Positions 16,201-24,825 are shown, numbered from the stretch's first letter. The stretch is 64,000 nucleotides of DNA from Amycolatopsis azurea DSM 43854 (GCF_001995215.1 NZ_MUXN01000022.1:1-64000), one strand, 5' to 3'. Notes: generated by a model from the letters alone, not told the origin. A program made the numbers and translations.

Positions 16201-17318
16201 CACTCGCCCCCTTCTTCTCCGGCGCCGGGGGCACCGGCCACGCAGGCCCCGGCGACGATCTCGTCGGAGAAGTCGAGCGCGAGCTTGCCTTCCTTGTCGA
16301 CGAGCAGTTCCAGCAACTCGGTGACGTTGCGCGCGTAGAGCTCGCTGGAATGCGCGGGCATCTCCGCGGCGAGGTTGAGCGGCGAGCAGATGGTGACGTC
16401 GTGCTCGACGACCTCCTCGCCCGGTTTCGTCAGTTCGCAGTTGCCGCCGGACTCGCCGGCGAGGTCGACCACGACACCACCGGCGGGCATCCCCTTCACC
16501 GCGTCGGCGGTGACGAGGGTCGGCGCCTTGCGGCCCGGGACGAGCGCCGTGGTGATCACGACGTCGAACCTCGTGATCGCCTCGGTGAGCCTGCGTTGCT
16601 GTTCGGCTTTTTCCTCCGCTGTCAGCTCGCGGGCGTATCCGCCTTCGCCGACCGCCTCGATGCCTAGCTCGAGGAATTTCGCGCCGAGCGACTTCACCTG
16701 CTCGCCGACCTCGGGCCGGACGTCGTACCCGGTGGTCTGCGCACCGAGCCGTTTCGCCGTCGCCAAGGCCTGGAGCCCGGCGACACCCGCGCCGAGCACG
16801 AGCACCTTCGCCGGTGGCACGGTTCCGGCCGCGGTGGTGAGCATCGGGAAGAAGCGCGTGAGTTTCTCCGCGGCCAGCAACACCGCGCGATAACCCGCGA
16901 CGCTGCTCTGCGACGACAACGCGTCCATCGCCTGCGCACGCGAGATCCGCGGGATCGCCTCGACGGCGAAAGCGCGGACGCCCGCCGTTTCCAGCGCCGC
17001 GATCCCCTCGGGATCACCCCGTGGATTCAGGAAGCCGATGAGAATGGTGCCTTGTTTGAGCTTCGCGACTTCGGCCGCGCTCGGAGGCGCCACCTTCACC
17101 ACGATGTCGGCGTCCCACGGGTCACCGAGAACCGCACCCGCCTGCTCGAAGGTCTCGTCGGCGAGCAGCGCGCCGGCGCCCGCGCCGGGCTCCACCACCA
17201 CCCGCAGTCCGCGTCCGGAGACGCGCTCGATGAGTTTCGGAACCAGCGCGATGCGGCGTTCACCTTGTCCGGTCTCCCGGACAACACCGACCGTGAGCTG
17301 CTCGTTTTCTGCCGCCAC
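16200..17318 (-). CDS. pntAA: NAD(P) transhydrogenase subunit alpha-1
   Basis: Soluble NAD(H)-binding domain I of transhydrogenase, 372 aa. It opens TVGVVRETGQGERRIALVP, contains the dinucleotide fold VLVLGAGVAGLQALATAKRLGA and the block ITTALVPGRKAPTLVT, typical of the alanine dehydrogenase/PntA family. Start is GTG 17318, seven nt after GAGGAGG. The longer in-frame extension has no family similarity. First gene of the pntAA-pntAB-pntB-lplA-like operon, in which every junction overlaps. Confidence 0.94.
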   Translation of the reverse strand: MAAENEQLTVGVVRETGQGERRIALVPKLIERVSGRGLRVVVEPGAGAGALLADETFEQAGAVLGDPWDADIVVKVAPPSAAEVAKLKQGTILIGFLNPRGDPEGIAALETAGVRAFAVEAIPRISRAQAMDALSSQSSVAGYRAVLLAAEKLTRFFPMLTTAAGTVPPAKVLVLGAGVAGLQALATAKRLGAQTTGYDVRPEVGEQVKSLGAKFLELGIEAVGEGGYARELTAEEKAEQQRRLTEAITRFDVVITTALVPGRKAPTLVTADAVKGMPAGGVVVDLAGESGGNCELTKPGEEVVEHDVTICSPLNLAAEMPAHSSELYARNVTELLELLVDKEGKLALDFSDEIVAGACVAGAPGAGEEGGE

Positions 17319-17544
17319 AGGCGACCTCCTCGCTGGAGAGGACCACACGAACCCGCACTGTTTACCACGTCCGGCCGACAACTTTCCTGGCTGAACGTAT
17401 CCGGACGGCATCTTTCCGTGACATCGCTCATCACGATCGATCCAGCCATCGATCCAGGTGGGCGACGTCATAAGGGGTCCCCACAGGACACGTTCCGTCC
17501 TATGGGGACCCCTGATGACACTTACGGAGCAACGGTTTCGCCCG

Positions 17545-18165
17545 TCACGGAACGCTGCGCCAGTTCGGCACCCCCAGAAAGATCAGCCGCAGCCGCCGTT
17601 CGGCCGTGCGCACGATCTCGTCGTCACGCGAAGGTGTTTCGAGCAGTTCCAGCACCGTCGTGAGCATGGTCGTCACGATCAGATCGGCCAGCAGGTGCAG
17701 ATCCTCCGTCACCCATTCGCGGAGGTTGTCGAAGCGCGCCAGGTCGACGGCGAGTTCGCTGACGAAGAGCTTGAGTTCGAAGCCGATCGCCTGCCGGACC
17801 GGGCCGGTGCCGCCGTAGCGCTCCCTGGTCAGGAAGTGGAAGTGGGCCTCGTGCGCCCTCACGTGCTCGCGCAGGATGCGCACAGACGTCCGGATCATGT
17901 CGTTGTAGGCCGCGGGCTTGGTGCGCGCGGAGCGGATCATCGTGCGCAAGGTGCGCATCGACTCTTCCACCAGCGCGACGCCCAGCTCGTCCATCGATGC
18001 GAAATGGCGATAGAACGCCGTCGGCACGATTCCGGCCTGTTTCGCCACCTCGCGCAGGCTCAGCCCGGAGAACCCTCGTTCCGCCACCAGGTCCAGTGCC
18101 GCGTCCAGCAACGCCTGACGCGTGCGCTGTTTGCGCTCCTGCCGGGAAACGGGCTCTGTTGTCAC
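17545..18165 (-). CDS. TetR family regulator, probable repressor of the desaturase operon
   Basis: 206 aa. The N-terminal TetR helix-turn-helix is at residues 8-55 (RQALLDAALDLVAERGFSGLSLREVAKQAGIVPTAFYRHF). The all-helical ligand domain follows. Divergent from the ferredoxin reductase/desaturase pair, with palindrome 18254-18277 between them. This arrangement and the operator recall DesT, the acyl-CoA-sensing TetR repressor of desCB in Pseudomonas aeruginosa. The ligand is therefore inferred to be an acyl-CoA. Start GTG 18165 is chosen by domain length. The ribosome site is weak. Confidence 0.88.
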   Translation of the reverse strand: MTTEPVSRQERKQRTRQALLDAALDLVAERGFSGLSLREVAKQAGIVPTAFYRHFASMDELGVALVEESMRTLRTMIRSARTKPAAYNDMIRTSVRILREHVRAHEAHFHFLTRERYGGTGPVRQAIGFELKLFVSELAVDLARFDNLREWVTEDLHLLADLIVTTMLTTVLELLETPSRDDEIVRTAERRLRLIFLGVPNWRSVP

Positions 18166-18223
18166 GACGGACAGCGTAATCGCCTCCGCGCTATCACCCA
18201 CGTCACATCGCCGTCCTCTCGCG

Positions 18224-18277
18224 TTGACAAGCGGCATGTTCACCACTTCACTGTTCAGTGTACAAGCGTTCACTGAA
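18224..18277. promoter_or_regulatory. Operator and promoter of the desaturase operon
   Basis: The palindrome is centred on AGTGTACAAGCGTTCACT (18257-18274), extending by TTC/GAA to 18254-18277. Nine of twelve positions pair. TTGACA at 18224-18229 is a good -35 element upstream, so the operator lies over or just after the start of transcription. By recall the core resembles the DesT site (AGTGAACGCTTGT...). It is the expected binding site of the adjacent TetR protein. Confidence 0.7.
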
Positions 18278-18291
18278 ATTGGGAGAAAGTG

Positions 18292-19383
18292 ATGACGGCA
18301 CTGGTACCGCGCAGGGCCAGGCGGCTGGCCTCGCTGGCCGAGGCCCTGCTCACGCCCCACGGAATGGACCGCTACCTCGAACTCGTCGATCCGATGCTGG
18401 TCCGCCGCGAGATCCGCGGCCTGGTCACCGGCGTCCGGCGGCAGACAGCCGACACGGTCACGCTGACCATCAAGCCGAGCAGGGCCTGGCGGGGACACGC
18501 CGCGGGCCAGTACGTGCGGGTGACCGTCGAGATCGACGGCGTCCGCCGGACCCGCTGCTACTCGCCTGCCGGTTCGGAGCACGACGGCACGCTGGAACTG
18601 ACCATCAAGGCCGACCCCCAAGGGCTCGTCTCGCGCCATCTGAACCGCACGATCACCACGGGTTCCGTCCTCGGACTGTCCACTGCGGACGGTGAGTTCA
18701 CCCTGCCGTCGCCGAGGCCCCGGCGGATCCTGCTGGTGAGCGGCGGGAGCGGGATCACGCCTGTCCTGTCGATGCTGCGCACGCTGGCGGACGAGAAGTT
18801 CGAGGGCGACGTCGCCTTCCTGCACTACTCGAACGGCGCCGAAGACGCGCTCTACCGCGCCGAGCTCGCCGACCTCGCCCGCCGCCTGCCCGGACTGCGG
18901 GTGGTACACGCGTTCACTCACGCGAAAAGTGGCGGCGACCTGCACGGGTTCTTCTCGAAGGAGCACCTCGCGGAGGCCGCGCCGTGGTACCCCGACGCCG
19001 AGACCTTCCTGTGCGGCCCGAAGCCGCTGATGGATTCCGTCCGCGAGGCGTTCGACGCCGACGGACTCGGCGCACACCTGCACACCGAGGAGTTCACGCC
19101 GCCGGCGCTCACCTTCGACACCGAGAACGCCGAGGGACAGGTCCGGTTCGCGCGCAGCGGCCGCGAGTTCGAGAACTCCGGGAAACCGCTGCTGGAGCAG
19201 GCCGAGGACGCGGGGCTGAGCCCGGAACACGGCTGCCGGATGGGCATCTGCTTCTCCTGCACCCAGATCAAGACCTCCGGCTGCGTGCGCAACGCCAAGA
19301 CCGGCGAGACCTCCAGCGAAGAAAACGAAGAGATCCAGCTCTGCATCTCCGTCCCGGTCGGGGACGTCGAGATCAACGCTTAG
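18292..19383 (+). CDS. Ferredoxin reductase (FAD, NAD(P)H, 2Fe-2S) partner of the desaturase
   Basis: 363-aa electron-transfer flavoprotein that should pass electrons from NAD(P)H to the neighbouring desaturase. The FAD site is RCYS at 88-91, the NAD(P) motif is VSGGSGITPVLSM, and the C-terminal plant-type 2Fe-2S cluster has Cys315, 320, 323 and 351 (CX4CX2C...C). Domain order is that of M. tuberculosis Rv3230c, partner of DesA3. ATG 18292 lies five nt after GGGAGA. The GTG at 18289 is too close. The stop is 12 nt from the desaturase start. Confidence 0.9.
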   Translation: MTALVPRRARRLASLAEALLTPHGMDRYLELVDPMLVRREIRGLVTGVRRQTADTVTLTIKPSRAWRGHAAGQYVRVTVEIDGVRRTRCYSPAGSEHDGTLELTIKADPQGLVSRHLNRTITTGSVLGLSTADGEFTLPSPRPRRILLVSGGSGITPVLSMLRTLADEKFEGDVAFLHYSNGAEDALYRAELADLARRLPGLRVVHAFTHAKSGGDLHGFFSKEHLAEAAPWYPDAETFLCGPKPLMDSVREAFDADGLGAHLHTEEFTPPALTFDTENAEGQVRFARSGREFENSGKPLLEQAEDAGLSPEHGCRMGICFSCTQIKTSGCVRNAKTGETSSEENEEIQLCISVPVGDVEINA

Positions 19384-19395
19384 AAAGGACCTGCC

Positions 19396-20511
19396 ATGAC
19401 AGGCTTGCAGGACAAACTGACCCCGCAGCAGGTCGAGGACTTCGGCCGCGAACTGGACGAGATCCGGCAGCGGATCGTCGCCGACCTCGGCCAGGTCGAC
19501 GTCGACTACATCCACAACGTCATCAAGACACAGCGCGCCCTTGAAGTCGCAGGCCGCGGACTGCTGTTCGCCGGGTTCTTCCCGCCCGCCTGGATCGCCG
19601 GCGTCGCCGCGCTTTCGGTGGCGAAGATCCTCGACAACATGGAGATCGGCCACAACGTCATGCACGGCCAGTACGACTGGACGCGTGACCCGGCGCTGAG
19701 CTCGCAGAAGTTCGAATGGGACACCGTCGCGCCCTCGGAGAACTGGCGCCACTCCCACAACTACATCCACCACACGTACACGAACATCCTCGACAAGGAC
19801 CGTGACATCGGTTACGGCGTCCTGCGGATGGACCCGGCGCAGAAGTGGAATCCGTACTACCTGGGCAACCCGGTGTACGCGACGCTGCTCGCGCTGTTCT
19901 TCCAGTGGGGCGTCATGCTGCACGACCTCGAGTTCGACCGCGTCGTCAAGGGCGAGCGCAAGTGGTCGGACAACAAGGAGGTCGGCCTGAAGATGCTCAA
20001 GAAGGCGGGCCGCCAGGTCGGCAAGGACTACGTGCTCTTCCCGCTGCTGACCGGTCCGCTCGCGCCGCTGACCTTCCTCGGCAACGCCACCGCGAACCTG
20101 ACCCGCAACCTGTGGGCGTTCTCGATCATCTTCTGCGGGCACTTCCCCGCCGACGTCGAGAGCTTCACCGAGGAGGAGACCGAGAACGAGTCGCGGGGCC
20201 AGTGGTACCTGCGGCAGATCCTCGGCTCGGCGAACATCACCGGCGGCAAGCTCTTCCACGTCATGACCGGGAACCTCTCGCACCAGATCGAGCACCACCT
20301 GTTCCCGGACATCCCGGCGCGCCGCTACCCGGAGATCGCGGGCGAGGTGCGGGCGATCTGCGAGAAGTACGGCCTGCCGTACAACACCGGGCCCCTGCAC
20401 AAGCAACTGTTCTCGGTGGCCAAGAAGATCGTGAAACTGGCCCTGCCCTGGAACGGTGAACCCCGCACTCCCGCTACCGTGGAGAGCGACAAGACCCTCC
20501 GAGCGGCTTAA
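19396..20511 (+). CDS. Membrane acyl (stearoyl-type) fatty acid desaturase
   Basis: 371-aa di-iron integral membrane desaturase with the three His boxes in order: HNVMH (86-90), HNYIHH (121-126) and HQIEHH (296-301). Membrane segments lie at about 53-80, 155-180 and 212-248. Similar to DesA3-type delta-9 desaturases that make oleoyl chains from stearoyl-CoA. The substrate is inferred. RBS AAAGGA precedes ATG 19396. Cotranscribed with the reductase, and probably under the divergent TetR repressor. Confidence 0.92.
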   Translation: MTGLQDKLTPQQVEDFGRELDEIRQRIVADLGQVDVDYIHNVIKTQRALEVAGRGLLFAGFFPPAWIAGVAALSVAKILDNMEIGHNVMHGQYDWTRDPALSSQKFEWDTVAPSENWRHSHNYIHHTYTNILDKDRDIGYGVLRMDPAQKWNPYYLGNPVYATLLALFFQWGVMLHDLEFDRVVKGERKWSDNKEVGLKMLKKAGRQVGKDYVLFPLLTGPLAPLTFLGNATANLTRNLWAFSIIFCGHFPADVESFTEEETENESRGQWYLRQILGSANITGGKLFHVMTGNLSHQIEHHLFPDIPARRYPEIAGEVRAICEKYGLPYNTGPLHKQLFSVAKKIVKLALPWNGEPRTPATVESDKTLRAA

Positions 20512-20512
20512 G

Positions 20513-20722
20513 GTGTCTGACATGGTCGGTCAGTTCGAAAGCACCAAGGACGTGGTCCAAGAGGTCACCGAGTCCGCGGCCACCCACATCGGCAACATCG
20601 CGACGATCATCACCGGCGCGATCCGGGACATCGCCCGCGAGACCGGCGACTGGCTGACGGACGTCATCGAGATGCGCGAGGCGTCTCAGCGGGCGCAGGA
20701 AGACGAAACCCGCGAAGACTAG
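20513..20722 (+). CDS. Small conserved-type protein downstream of the desaturase
   Basis: 69 aa from GTG 20513, with ATG 20522 as an alternative. It is predicted mostly helical and amphipathic (ESAATHIGNIATIITGAIRDIARETGDWLTDVIEM), acidic at the C-terminus. The start is within two bases of the desaturase stop, so it belongs to that operon. I do not recognise the family. A role as a membrane-associated helper of the desaturase is a guess. Confidence 0.6.
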   Translation: MSDMVGQFESTKDVVQEVTESAATHIGNIATIITGAIRDIARETGDWLTDVIEMREASQRAQEDETRED

Positions 20723-20769
20723 GGAAACCTGGATGGGCGTGGGACGGGTGGCCACGGCAAGCTGAAGCC

Positions 20770-22035
20770 GTGATCACCCGTTACGCCCTCCCCGGGCGCG
20801 TCCTCGGCTCGCAGCTGAACCGCGCGTACTGGGCGGAGCTGGCGTGGGTGATCGTCGGCGCTCCGCTGACGCTGGTGCTCGTCGTGCTCGTCGTCGTCGG
20901 CCTGCTGTTCGGGATCACGCTGAGCCTGCTCACCATCGGGCTGCCGGTGCTCATCGGCGTCGTGGCGGGCGCGCGGCTGATCGGTGCCGCGCACATCGGA
21001 CTGGCGCGTCTCCTGCTCGGGACGACGGTCACGCCGCCCGCCCGGCCCGAGCTGCTGCCGGGACTGTGGAACGGGATCAAGAGCAAGATCGGGGACCCGA
21101 GCGGCTGGCGGTCGATCGCCTACCTGCTGATCCGGCTGCCGCTGTCGCTGATCGAGTTCTTCCTGGTCGCGACCCTGTTCGTGTACGCCGTGAGCGCGCT
21201 GACCTACCCGTACTTCTGGTTCACCCTGAACGGTGAGGCCATGCCGACGTTCGATCTCCACGTCGGTGCCTGGCCCCTCACCCTGCTGCTCGCCTTCACC
21301 GGGCTGGTCGTGCTGCTGGCGATGCCGTGGGTGGTGCACGGCCTGACCGCGTTCGACCGTCTGCTGGTGCGCGGGATCCTCGGCACCGAAGACCTCTCCC
21401 AACGCGTGCGCGACCTCGAACGCAGCCGGGCGACCGCCGTCGACGACGCGACACGGCGGCTGCGCCGGATCGAACGCGACCTGCACGACGGCGCGCAGGC
21501 GCAACTGGTCGCGCTGGCGATGAAGCTCGGGATCGCGAAGGACGAGCTGTCCGGCGGTGACGGCGACATCGACCAGGTCACCGCCCTGGTCACGGCCGCG
21601 CACGCCAACGCGAAACAGGCGCTGGTCGAACTGCGCGACCTCGCCCGCGGCATCCACCCCGCCGCGCTCGACGCCGGCCTGGACGTCGCACTGTCCACTT
21701 TGGCCGCGGGCTCGGGCATCGACGCGCGGATCACCGTGGCCCTGCCGAGCAGGCCGTCGCCGTCGATCGAGACCATCGCCTATTTCACGGTCGCCGAGCT
21801 GCTGACCAATGCCGCGAAACACACTTCCGCCGCGATCGAGGTCGACGTGGGTATCGTCGGTGACGCCTTGCGGCTCGTCGTGCGCGACGGCGGCGAAGGC
21901 GGGGCCCGGCCGGAACGCGGCGGCGGGCTCGCCGGGATCGCCGAGCGGCTCGCGACGGTGGACGGCGGGCTCGACATCGACAGTCCTCCGGGAGGGCCTA
22001 CGGTGATCAGCGCGGAAATACCATTACGGAAATAG
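20770..22035 (+). CDS. Sensor histidine kinase (HisKA_3 type)
   Basis: 421-aa membrane kinase. Four helices (about 22-49, 52-72, 117-145, 168-190) form a compact sensor of the kind found in actinobacterial DesK/LiaS-like kinases. The dimerisation/phosphoacceptor domain has His239 in RIERDLHDGAQAQL, and the ATPase domain has N box ELLTNAAKHT and G box GGGLAGIAERL. It presumably phosphorylates the response regulator encoded 16 nt downstream. The proximity to lipid genes may hint at membrane sensing, but that is speculative. Confidence 0.9.
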   Translation: MITRYALPGRVLGSQLNRAYWAELAWVIVGAPLTLVLVVLVVVGLLFGITLSLLTIGLPVLIGVVAGARLIGAAHIGLARLLLGTTVTPPARPELLPGLWNGIKSKIGDPSGWRSIAYLLIRLPLSLIEFFLVATLFVYAVSALTYPYFWFTLNGEAMPTFDLHVGAWPLTLLLAFTGLVVLLAMPWVVHGLTAFDRLLVRGILGTEDLSQRVRDLERSRATAVDDATRRLRRIERDLHDGAQAQLVALAMKLGIAKDELSGGDGDIDQVTALVTAAHANAKQALVELRDLARGIHPAALDAGLDVALSTLAAGSGIDARITVALPSRPSPSIETIAYFTVAELLTNAAKHTSAAIEVDVGIVGDALRLVVRDGGEGGARPERGGGLAGIAERLATVDGGLDIDSPPGGPTVISAEIPLRK

Positions 22036-22051
22036 GGACTTGGGGGGCGGC

Positions 22052-22696
22052 GTGCGCGTCGTGATCGCGGAGGATTCGGCCATCCTTCGGGCGGGGCTCG
22101 TCGAGCTGCTGAACCTTCGGGGGCACGAGGTCCTCGCGGCCGTCGCCGACGGCGAAAGCCTGTGCGCGGCGGTGCGCGAACACCGGCCGGACGTGTCCAT
22201 TGTGGACATCCGGATGCCGCCGACGCACACCGACGAAGGCCTGCGCGCGTCGATCGCGCTGCGCGCGGAACTGCCGGGATGCGCGATCCTGTTGTTCTCG
22301 CAGTACGTCGAGACGCAGTACGCGACGGAACTCCTGGCGGACCGCGCGGGCGGCGTCGGCTATCTGCTGAAGGACCGGGTCGCGGAGGTGTCGGACTTCC
22401 TCGACGCGCTTCGGCGGGTCGCCGACGGGGAGACCGTGCTCGATCCGGAGGTGGTCAGCCAGCTGTTCACCGCCACCCGGAAGACGGACGCGCTCGCCGG
22501 GCTGACGCCGCGGGAGCGGGAGGTGCTGGGCCTGATGGCCGAGGGACGGTCGAACTCGGCCATCGCGGCGAGGTTGTTCCTCTCGGCCGGCTCGGTGGAG
22601 AAGTACGTGTCGAGCATCTTCGGGAAGCTGGCGCTGCCTCAGTCCGAAGGGGACAACCGGCGGGTTCTGGCCGTGCTGCGCTACCTGGAGTCCTGA
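22052..22696 (+). CDS. Response regulator, NarL/LuxR family
   Basis: 214 aa. The receiver domain (1-120) has the acidic pair at residues 7-8, phosphoacceptor Asp52 in VDIRMPP and Lys in LLKDR. The C-terminal LuxR helix-turn-helix is LTPREREVLGLMAEGRSNSAIAARLFLSAGSVEKYVSSIF. Start GTG 22052 directly follows the G-rich ribosome site at 22042-22050. Cognate of the upstream kinase. Target genes are not evident, and the linker loop PPTHTDEGL is typical of this subgroup. Confidence 0.92.
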   Translation: MRVVIAEDSAILRAGLVELLNLRGHEVLAAVADGESLCAAVREHRPDVSIVDIRMPPTHTDEGLRASIALRAELPGCAILLFSQYVETQYATELLADRAGGVGYLLKDRVAEVSDFLDALRRVADGETVLDPEVVSQLFTATRKTDALAGLTPREREVLGLMAEGRSNSAIAARLFLSAGSVEKYVSSIFGKLALPQSEGDNRRVLAVLRYLES

Positions 22697-22741
22697 AGGC
22701 CGCGCCGATGTCCGCTGTGGACGCTCACGAGACCGGCATGG

Positions 22742-22802
22742 GCGTGTTGCGAAAGCCACTTTCGCAACCTTGAAGGTTGCGAAAGTGGCTTTCGCAACAC
22801 GC
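22742..22802. repeat. Hairpin repeat, family C (copy 3), perfect 61-bp palindrome
   Basis: Perfect 30-nt arms 22742-22771 and 22773-22802 with a single G between. The motif GCGAAAGTGGCTTTCGC is itself self-complementary and so occurs once in each arm. It lies between the convergent response regulator and acetyltransferase genes. Confidence 0.9.
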
Positions 22803-22819
22803 CCACCGAGTCCGGCGCG

Positions 22820-23341
22820 TCACCGAGGTTCGGCGGGCACCCCGGTGAGCTCCGGCAGGCAGAGCTGCACCCAGGCGACATCCCGCCAGGCCCCGTGCTT
22901 GTACCCGATCCGCCGGTAGGTCCCCACCGGCTCGAAGCCCAGCGCGCGATGCAGTCCGGCGCTCGCGTCGTTCGGCAGCACCATCCCCGCGCAGAAGTTC
23001 CGGAAACCACGCTCCGCCAACCTGTCCAGCAGCGCCTGATAGAGCGCTCGGCCGCCGCCGGTCCTCCGGCGGCCGAGCTCCAGATAGATACTGACCTCGC
23101 AGGACCAGCGATAGGACGGACGACCGCTGAAAGGTCCTCCGTAGGCGTAGCCGGCGACGCGGCCTTCGTCGTCTTCGAGCACGAGCCACGCGTGCGCTCG
23201 CTGCGCCTTGGCGATGCGCTCGGCCATCTCGTCCGGCTTGGGCGGCTCGGTCTCGAACGAGATCACCGTGTCGGTGACATACGGCGCGTAGATCTCCGCG
23301 CACGCCGTCGCGTCGGCTTCCGTCGCTTCCCTGATCACCAT
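22820..23341 (-). CDS. GNAT acetyltransferase, phosphinothricin acetyltransferase-like
   Basis: 173-aa GNAT enzyme using acetyl-CoA. The opening IREATEADATACAEIYAPYV and the acetyl-CoA site LELGRRRTGGGRALYQALL match the PAT/Bar and YncA group that acetylates phosphinothricin, methionine sulfone or related amino acids. Substrate here is not known. ATG 23341 is preferred because the family begins there. ATG 23350 is possible. Divergent from an XRE-cupin gene, with start codons only about 40 nt apart. Confidence 0.85.
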   Translation of the reverse strand: MVIREATEADATACAEIYAPYVTDTVISFETEPPKPDEMAERIAKAQRAHAWLVLEDDEGRVAGYAYGGPFSGRPSYRWSCEVSIYLELGRRRTGGGRALYQALLDRLAERGFRNFCAGMVLPNDASAGLHRALGFEPVGTYRRIGYKHGAWRDVAWVQLCLPELTGVPAEPR

Positions 23342-23365
23342 GGCGACCATAGTAACCGAGGCTGC

Positions 23366-23375
23366 CACTATAGTG
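23366..23375. promoter_or_regulatory. Palindrome in the divergent GNAT/XRE region
   Basis: CACTATAGTG is a perfect 10-bp palindrome seven bases before the XRE-cupin start, with a partial copy (CCATAGT) at 23348-23354. It is a plausible autoregulatory site for the XRE protein and would also cover the acetyltransferase promoter. Confidence 0.4.
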
Positions 23376-23381
23376 AGCAGC

Positions 23382-23945
23382 ATGTCGGATCCCTTGTCCG
23401 CGTCGCTCGCCGCGACGCTCCAGTCCGCGAGACTCGACCAGAACCTCTCGGCCAACGCCCTCGCCGAGTCCTCGGGCGTGTCCAGGGCGATGATCGGCAA
23501 GATCGAACGCGGCGAGGCGCAGCCGACGGCGGTCCTGCTCAGCAGGCTTTCCGCCGCGCTCGGGATGACGCTGTCCGAGCTGATCGCGCGCGCCGAACAC
23601 GGCGACCGGCGGCTCGTGCGCGTGGCCGATCAGCCGACCTGGACCGACCCCGACACCGGCTACGTGCGCCGCGCGGTGTCGCCGTCGCTCGGCGGGCCGC
23701 TGGAACTGGTCGAGGTTGTCCTGCCCGCGGGCGCCGAGGTCTCCTTCCCCGCGCACACCTACGCGCTGACCCACCACCAGATCTGGGTGCTCGACGGGCA
23801 TCTGCGCTTCCGCGAGGGCGACGTCGAGCACGAACTCGACGCGGGCGACTGCCTGCAGCTCGGCACTCCGCAGCAGTGCGCCTACGTCAACCCGACCGGC
23901 GAGCCGGTCAGATATTTGGTAGCCCTCGCCCGGCGGCACGCCTGA
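23382..23945 (+). CDS. XRE family regulator with cupin sensor domain
   Basis: 187 aa. The N-terminal helix-turn-helix, residues 12-66, reads ARLDQNLSANALAESSGVSRAMIGKIERGEAQPTAVLLSRLS. The C-terminal cupin beta barrel (about 105-180) contains the PAHTYALTHHQIWVLDGHLRF and DCLQLGTPQQCAYVNP blocks. Proteins of this design usually control a neighbouring small-molecule gene, so the divergent acetyltransferase is the likely target and its substrate may be the cupin ligand. Start ATG 23382. Ribosome site weak. Confidence 0.9.
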   Translation: MSDPLSASLAATLQSARLDQNLSANALAESSGVSRAMIGKIERGEAQPTAVLLSRLSAALGMTLSELIARAEHGDRRLVRVADQPTWTDPDTGYVRRAVSPSLGGPLELVEVVLPAGAEVSFPAHTYALTHHQIWVLDGHLRFREGDVEHELDAGDCLQLGTPQQCAYVNPTGEPVRYLVALARRHA

Positions 23946-23955
23946 TACTCGGGTC

Positions 23956-24768
23956 ATGTACTCCCGGGCCCTCGCACACGTCGCGGCGAAAGCACGCGGC
24001 GGGCACGAGGCCGGGCTGCCGGTGACACTGCACTTCCACCCCGACAGATCCACAGTGGACGGACGCACCGTCCTGACGTCGATGGCCGAGGACGGCTTCT
24101 ACCGCAACCAGTTCGAAACCGGGACGAGCAACGGCGGGCTGACCGCGCACCCCGGCGGCGCCCGGTGGCGCTGGGAGAGCCGGATGTTCGGCGGTGTCTA
24201 CGACGACGCGCCACCCGCCGAACGGCCGAAGTACGGCGCCTTGAACTTCCGCCGCCGTCCCACCGGCGGCGCGCCGAGATTCGGCTCGGCCCATTTCCGG
24301 ATGGCCGCGCACACCGTCGCGCGGACGACGTTCTGCTATCCGGACAGCGTGCTGAATCCGGCGGATTTCGGTTACGGCACCAGGGTTTCCGCACTGATCG
24401 CCCTGGCCGAACGCGACGAGAAGGACCTTCTCGACGACTACGTCGAGGCGCACGTCCACGGCCCTGTCGACCTCGCGACGGACGTCGAAGCCCTCGTGCT
24501 CGACCCGAGTCACCGCGGAACCGACGTCGAAAAGGCCGCGCTCCGGCTGGACTGCCCGGTCGAATGGCATCCGGGCTTCCGCCTGCCGACCGAAGAACTC
24601 GAACGCCATCCCGCGTACCGCGGTCCGGAATTCGTCGAACTCGGCCTGGCGCTGGCCGAAGACGGCCATCTCGATCCGCGCGTCCTCGGCGAAGCGGGTC
24701 ATCTCGATCCGCAGGCCCTCAAACGCGTCTGGCACTACGTGGCGCGCTTCGGGGCAGCCGGCCTGTAA
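23956..24768 (+). CDS. DUF3626 domain protein
   Basis: 270 aa. The N-terminal block VTLHFHPDR and the GTSNGGLTAHPGGARWRWESRMFGGVYD block are the hallmarks of DUF3626 as I recall them. The His- and Asp-rich patches suggest a metal-dependent enzyme, but no reaction is known to me. It starts 10 nt after the XRE-cupin stop, so it may be cotranscribed with it. Family members occur in scattered bacteria, often near small regulators. Confidence 0.78.
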   Translation: MYSRALAHVAAKARGGHEAGLPVTLHFHPDRSTVDGRTVLTSMAEDGFYRNQFETGTSNGGLTAHPGGARWRWESRMFGGVYDDAPPAERPKYGALNFRRRPTGGAPRFGSAHFRMAAHTVARTTFCYPDSVLNPADFGYGTRVSALIALAERDEKDLLDDYVEAHVHGPVDLATDVEALVLDPSHRGTDVEKAALRLDCPVEWHPGFRLPTEELERHPAYRGPEFVELGLALAEDGHLDPRVLGEAGHLDPQALKRVWHYVARFGAAGL

Positions 24769-24825
24769 CAACAGGATGCCGTCGCCCGACACCCCCTCAA
24801 GGACTCTATCCGTCGTCGAAGGCGG

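Noticed and set aside
14438..16324. Long plus-strand open frame opposite the pnt operon, and similar very long frames opposite other genes
   Set aside because: Its composition is Arg/Asp/His-rich, typical of reading the complement of a high-GC gene. The minus-strand frame has clear PntB and PntAB domains.
22742..22802. Palindromes as insertion sequence ends or phage attachment sites
   Set aside because: No transposase or integrase lies nearby, and no flanking target duplication is visible.
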